Origin: Moraxella ovis
GTDB lineage: Bacteria > Pseudomonadota > Gammaproteobacteria > Pseudomonadales > Moraxellaceae
DNA: 64,000 bases
Direction of reading: 5' to 3'
NCBI RefSeq assembly: GCF_900453105.1
Contig: NZ_UGPW01000001.1
Coordinates: 1,736,001-1,800,000, forward strand
The position numbers were made by a program, and so were the translations under genes. This document shows, one piece after another, positions 61,132 through 64,000 of the stretch; the stretch's first letter is position 1; each line of letters opens with the position of its first letter. The notes beneath the pieces were generated by a model. It worked only from the letters and a program-made list of their open reading frames with translations. It was not told the DNA's origin and did no database searches.

Positions 61132-61530
61132 TTAAGCAACTAGCGCAATTACTTCACCACCGATACCAGCGGCACGAGCTGCACGGTCACTCATGATACC
61201 TTTACTGGTAGAGATGATAGCAACACCCAAGCCTTTTTGTACGCTTGGAAGTTCATCTTTGCCACGGTATTGACGTAGACCAGGACGGCTATAACGCTTA
61301 AGTTCAGCGATGACGCCTTTGCCTTGGTAGTATTTCAACTCTATAGTCAAAACTTTTTTACCATTCTCAACTTCGCTTACTTCTGCGCTAGTCACATAAC
61401 CTTCGTCAACCAAGAGGTCAGCGATAGATTTACGTAGCTTAGAAGCAGGCATTGATACTGATGGTTTGTTTCTTGATTGTGCGTTGCGGATGCGGGTTAG
61501 CATATCAGCAACAGGATCTTGCATACTCAT
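61132..61530 (-). CDS. rpsH: Ribosomal protein S8
   Basis: 132 residues; [14 protein letters not shown] start and [20 protein letters not shown] end. In E. coli S8 represses the spc operon. Start at 61530, or Met3. Confidence 0.97.
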   Translation of the reverse strand: MSMQDPVADMLTRIRNAQSRNKPSVSMPASKLRKSIADLLVDEGYVTSAEVSEVENGKKVLTIELKYYQGKGVIAELKRYSRPGLRQYRGKDELPSVQKGLGVAIISTSKGIMSDRAARAAGIGGEVIALVA

Positions 61531-61541
61531 TGCGATACTCC

Positions 61542-61847
61542 TTACCAGCTTGCTTTACGAACGCCAGGTACATCACCTTGCATTACGCGCTCACGTAGTT
61601 TATTACGTGATAAACCAAATTTGCGGAAATAACCATGCGGACGACCAGTTAGGCCACAGCGATTACGCAGGCGCACTGGAGAAGAGTTGCGTGGTAGTGA
61701 TTGAAGTGCTAGCATTGCATCTAGACGATCTTCATCACTTGCATTGATGTCGCTGATTATTGCTTTTAGCTCTGCACGCTTTTCGGCGTACTTAGCAACT
61801 GTTTTTTCGCGCTTTAATTCGCGATTAATCATGCTTTTCTTAGCCAT
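61542..61847 (-). CDS. rpsN: Ribosomal protein S14
   Basis: 101 residues, long C-minus form without zinc cysteines; ends [19 protein letters not shown]...RKASW. Confidence 0.97.
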   Translation of the reverse strand: MAKKSMINRELKREKTVAKYAEKRAELKAIISDINASDEDRLDAMLALQSLPRNSSPVRLRNRCGLTGRPHGYFRKFGLSRNKLRERVMQGDVPGVRKASW

Positions 61848-61857
61848 AACGTTTACC

Positions 61858-62394
61858 TTATCTGAATGGGAAGCCGAATGCTTTTAGCAATGCACGACCT
61901 TGATCATCGTTAGCAGCAGTGGTAGTGATGGTAATGTCCAAACCACGGATACGATCGATTTTATCAAAATCAACTTCTGGGAAAACGATCTGCTCTTTGA
62001 TGCCTAGCGAATAGTTGCCACGGCCATCAAATGCTTTTGCTGAAAAACCACGGAAGTCACGAATACGAGGAATCGCAATGGCAATAAGACGATCTAGGAA
62101 TTCGTACATCTGTTCGCCACGTAGTGTAACTTTGCAACCGATTGGCCATTCTTCACGGATTTTGAAGCCTGCCACTGATTTGCGTGCTTTGGTTACTACT
62201 GGTTTTTGACCAGCGATTGCAGTCATGTCTGCTAATGCGCCTTCAAGTAGTTTTTTATCTTGTGCTGCGCCACCAACACCCATGTTTAGGGTGATTTTGG
62301 TGATTCTTGGCACTTGCATAACATTTTCCAAGCCAAGCTCATCTTTGATTTTTTGCTTTAGCTGGTCATTGTATAAAGATTTTAATCTTGCCAT
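61858..62394 (-). CDS. rplE: Ribosomal protein L5
   Basis: 178 residues; 5S rRNA-binding; [21 protein letters not shown] and [20 protein letters not shown] are typical. Confidence 0.97.
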   Translation of the reverse strand: MARLKSLYNDQLKQKIKDELGLENVMQVPRITKITLNMGVGGAAQDKKLLEGALADMTAIAGQKPVVTKARKSVAGFKIREEWPIGCKVTLRGEQMYEFLDRLIAIAIPRIRDFRGFSAKAFDGRGNYSLGIKEQIVFPEVDFDKIDRIRGLDITITTTAANDDQGRALLKAFGFPFR

Positions 62395-62414
62395 TACTAT
62401 ATACCCTTAGTCTC

Positions 62415-62732
62415 TTATGCAGTCGCCACTACTTCACCAGTAGAACGATAGATGCGGACTTTTTTGCCCTCTTCGTTTACTTGGTAAGCAATACGATCTG
62501 CCTTTTGGGTTGCTGCGTTATAAATCGCAACGTTTGAAATATGTAAAAATGCTTCTTGCTTAACGATACCACCTTCTTTACCTAGCATTTGATTAGGTTT
62601 TTGGTGTTTAGTTACAATGTTAATGCCTTCAACTTTTACACGGTCTGCTTTAACCGCCAAAATTGCGCCTTGCTTGCCTTTATCTTTGCCAGCAATCACA
62701 ACCACGGTATCGCCTTTGCGTAACTTTGCCAT
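62415..62732 (-). CDS. rplX: Ribosomal protein L24
   Basis: 105 residues; KOW motif [21 protein letters not shown] at the N-terminus. Confidence 0.97.
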   Translation of the reverse strand: MAKLRKGDTVVVIAGKDKGKQGAILAVKADRVKVEGINIVTKHQKPNQMLGKEGGIVKQEAFLHISNVAIYNAATQKADRIAYQVNEEGKKVRIYRSTGEVVATA

Positions 62733-62749
62733 AGGATGCCTCTAAAAGG

Positions 62750-63118
62750 TTACAGTACTTCTGGTGCTAGTGAAACAATTTTCATGAATTGTTCACCACG
62801 TAGTTCACGGGTAACAGGTCCAAAAATACGAGTTGCAATCGGGGCTTTGTTATTGTTTAGAATAACTGCCGCGTTGTCATCAAAACGTAGTACAGAACCA
62901 TCTGGACGACGTACGCCTTTTTTGGTACGTACAACGACCGCATTCATCACGTCGCCTTTTTTAACACGACCACGAGGAATGGCTTCTTTAACCGTTACCT
63001 TGATAATGTCGCCAACTGATGCGTAACGACGATGCGAGCCACCCAGTACTTTAATGCACTGTACACGTCTTGCACCACTGTTATCTGCAACTTCCAGCAT
63101 TGTTTCAGTCTGAATCAT
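62750..63118 (-). CDS. rplN: Ribosomal protein L14
   Basis: 122 residues from the ATG at 63118 ([18 protein letters not shown]); a 22-codon upstream extension is rejected because it runs through the promoter/hairpin leader. First gene of the spc operon. Confidence 0.97.
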   Translation of the reverse strand: MIQTETMLEVADNSGARRVQCIKVLGGSHRRYASVGDIIKVTVKEAIPRGRVKKGDVMNAVVVRTKKGVRRPDGSVLRFDDNAAVILNNNKAPIATRIFGPVTRELRGEQFMKIVSLAPEVL

Positions 63119-63158
63119 CGCATTACTCCATAATAAATAAAGCAATAAAAGCCATTCG

Positions 63159-63195
63159 CCACTAAATATGCGCCATATTTGCACATATTTAGTGG
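63159..63195 (-). repeat. Hairpin in the spc-operon leader
   Basis: CCACTAAATATG (63159-63170) / CATATTTAGTGG (63184-63195), perfect 12 base pairs, 13-base loop, between the promoter and rplN. No T run, so a leader structure rather than a terminator. Confidence 0.6.
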
Positions 63196-63217
63196 ATGAA
63201 CATCTAAAAAGACGTAC

Positions 63218-63246
63218 ATTATACTAGCAAATGACTTTTAATGCAA
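63218..63246 (-). promoter_or_regulatory. spc-operon promoter upstream of rplN
   Basis: On the minus strand a perfect TATAAT (63223-63218) with TTGCAT (63246-63241) 17 bases upstream, between rpsQ and rplN, the same place as the E. coli spc promoter. The -35 match is poor (3 of 6). Confidence 0.6.
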
Positions 63247-63251
63247 ATAAC

Positions 63252-63524
63252 TTAAATTTTTACCGCAGTCCCAACCACGTCTACTAAAGTCCAAGTTTTG
63301 GTCTTTGAGATAGGACGAGTTTCTTTGATACGAACGATATCGCCTTCTTGACAAACATTGTTCTCGTCATGAGCTTTAAGCTTAGTAGAACGGCGAATTT
63401 GTTTGCCATACACTGGGTGGCGAATTTGGCGCTCAACCAGAACGGTGATAGACTTGTCCATCTTGTTGCTGATTACTTTACCAGTTACAACGCCAACTTC
63501 TTGAGTTTGGGTGTTCTCGCTCAT
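63252..63524 (-). CDS. rpsQ: Ribosomal protein S17
   Basis: 90 residues; [19 protein letters not shown] and [17 protein letters not shown]. Last gene of the S10 operon; overlaps rpmC by four bases. Confidence 0.97.
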   Translation of the reverse strand: MSENTQTQEVGVVTGKVISNKMDKSITVLVERQIRHPVYGKQIRRSTKLKAHDENNVCQEGDIVRIKETRPISKTKTWTLVDVVGTAVKI

Positions 63525-63718
63525 GCGTCGCCTCTTTGTTTTTCGTTAATCAAAGTTAAGATTTTTGCAATCGTACGACGATTTGCTTTAACTTCGTGAG
63601 TGTTGCCTAGCTGACCCGTAGCTTTTGCCATACGCAGACGGAATGCATCAAGCTGCTTTTCGTCAAGCAATTGAGCCAACTCTTCTACTGATTTTTCGCG
63701 TAATTCGTTGGTTTTCAT
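63521..63718 (-). CDS. rpmC: Ribosomal protein L29
   Basis: 65 residues, [21 protein letters not shown]; start overlaps the rplP stop (TAATG). Confidence 0.96.
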   Translation of the reverse strand: MKTNELREKSVEELAQLLDEKQLDAFRLRMAKATGQLGNTHEVKANRRTIAKILTLINEKQRGDA

Positions 63719-64000
63719 TACATAACCGTCCGTTTAACAATAGTCGTTTTGAAAGGTAGCTTCGCTGATGCCAAAGTTAGAGCTTCACGCGCCAATTCTT
63801 CGCTAACACCTTGGATTTCGTAAAGCATTTTGCCTGGCTTGATTTCAGCTACCCAGTACTCTACTGGACCTTTACCTTTACCCATACGAACTTCCAATGG
63901 TTTTTCGGTAATAGGCTTGTCTGGGAAAACACGAATCCAGATTTTACCGCCACGCTTAATGCGACGAGTGATGGTACGACGAGCTGCTTCAATTTGACGA
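63718..64000 (-). CDS. rplP: Ribosomal protein L16, C-terminal part
   Basis: Partial: the last 93 codons or so are visible, the start lies beyond the window edge. Read directly: [40 protein letters not shown] and KPGKMLYEI near the end, all L16 signatures. Confidence 0.95.
   Translation of the reverse strand, partial: RQIEAARRTITRRIKRGGKIWIRVFPDKPITEKPLEVRMGKGKGPVEYWVAEIKPGKMLYEIQGVSEELAREALTLASAKLPFKTTIVKRTVM

Overview
The window looks like chromosomal DNA of a Moraxella-like gammaproteobacterium (family Moraxellaceae). Evidence: the lptM-lysA-dapF-xerC order; an aspartate carbamoyltransferase paired with an inactive dihydroorotase-like PyrC'; an outer-membrane FrpB/CopB receptor; a ZnuD-type zinc receptor like that of Neisseria; and a conventional gammaproteobacterial spc/alpha ribosomal block. 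I see no phage, insertion sequence, CRISPR array, tRNA or rRNA. The species cannot be fixed from the sequence alone.

Layout. 0-10.8 kb: acyl-CoA metabolism genes, yajQ, yaaA, the pta-ackA acetate pathway and lptM-lysA-dapF-xerC. 10.8-11.45 kb: a 640-base AT-rich gap with four DnaA-box matches, three of them packed in 35 bases and bracketed by an inverted repeat. 11.4-16.4 kb: two divergent TonB-dependent receptor genes, an intact FrpB/CopB (putative Fur box) and a znuD broken by two single-base frameshifts and a TGA (Zur-like box still present). 16.4-31.3 kb: mostly housekeeping (ferredoxin, tRNA hydroxylation TrhP, FAD dehydrogenase, groESL behind a sigma-32 type promoter, wrbA, yihY, pyrB/pyrC') mixed with small lipoproteins and envelope proteins. 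31.6-36.3 kb: a four-gene chaperone-usher-type fimbrial operon whose chaperone seems to have only one Ig-like domain and which has an internal terminator after the major subunit. 36.6-43.8 kb: fbp, an RNA methyltransferase, a phosphoesterase, etfBA, a cold-shock protein and ilvC. 43.9-45.4 kb: an AT-rich patch (EamA transporter, headless fatty-acid desaturase, small antitoxin-like protein) between ilvC and ilvBH. 46-53.9 kb: ilvBH, a LysM/BON protein, acpP-fabG-fabD, rpmF-yceD, epmC and a decayed yciO. 54.4-64 kb: the end of the S10 operon, the spc operon and the alpha operon, all on the minus strand.

How it fits together. Most genes serve core metabolism: branched-chain amino acids (ilvB/H/C), lysine/peptidoglycan (lysA, dapF), fatty acids (fabD/G, acpP, etfAB), pyrimidines (pyrB) and acetate overflow (pta, ackA). 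The accessory content is surface-directed: metal receptors, lipoproteins including a likely lysozyme inhibitor, and fimbriae, as expected for a mucosal colonizer. Points most worth a second look are the DnaA-box cluster, the fimbrial operon with its minimal chaperone, the dead zinc receptor, and the terminator/promoter element that splits the spc operon between rpsH and rplF.
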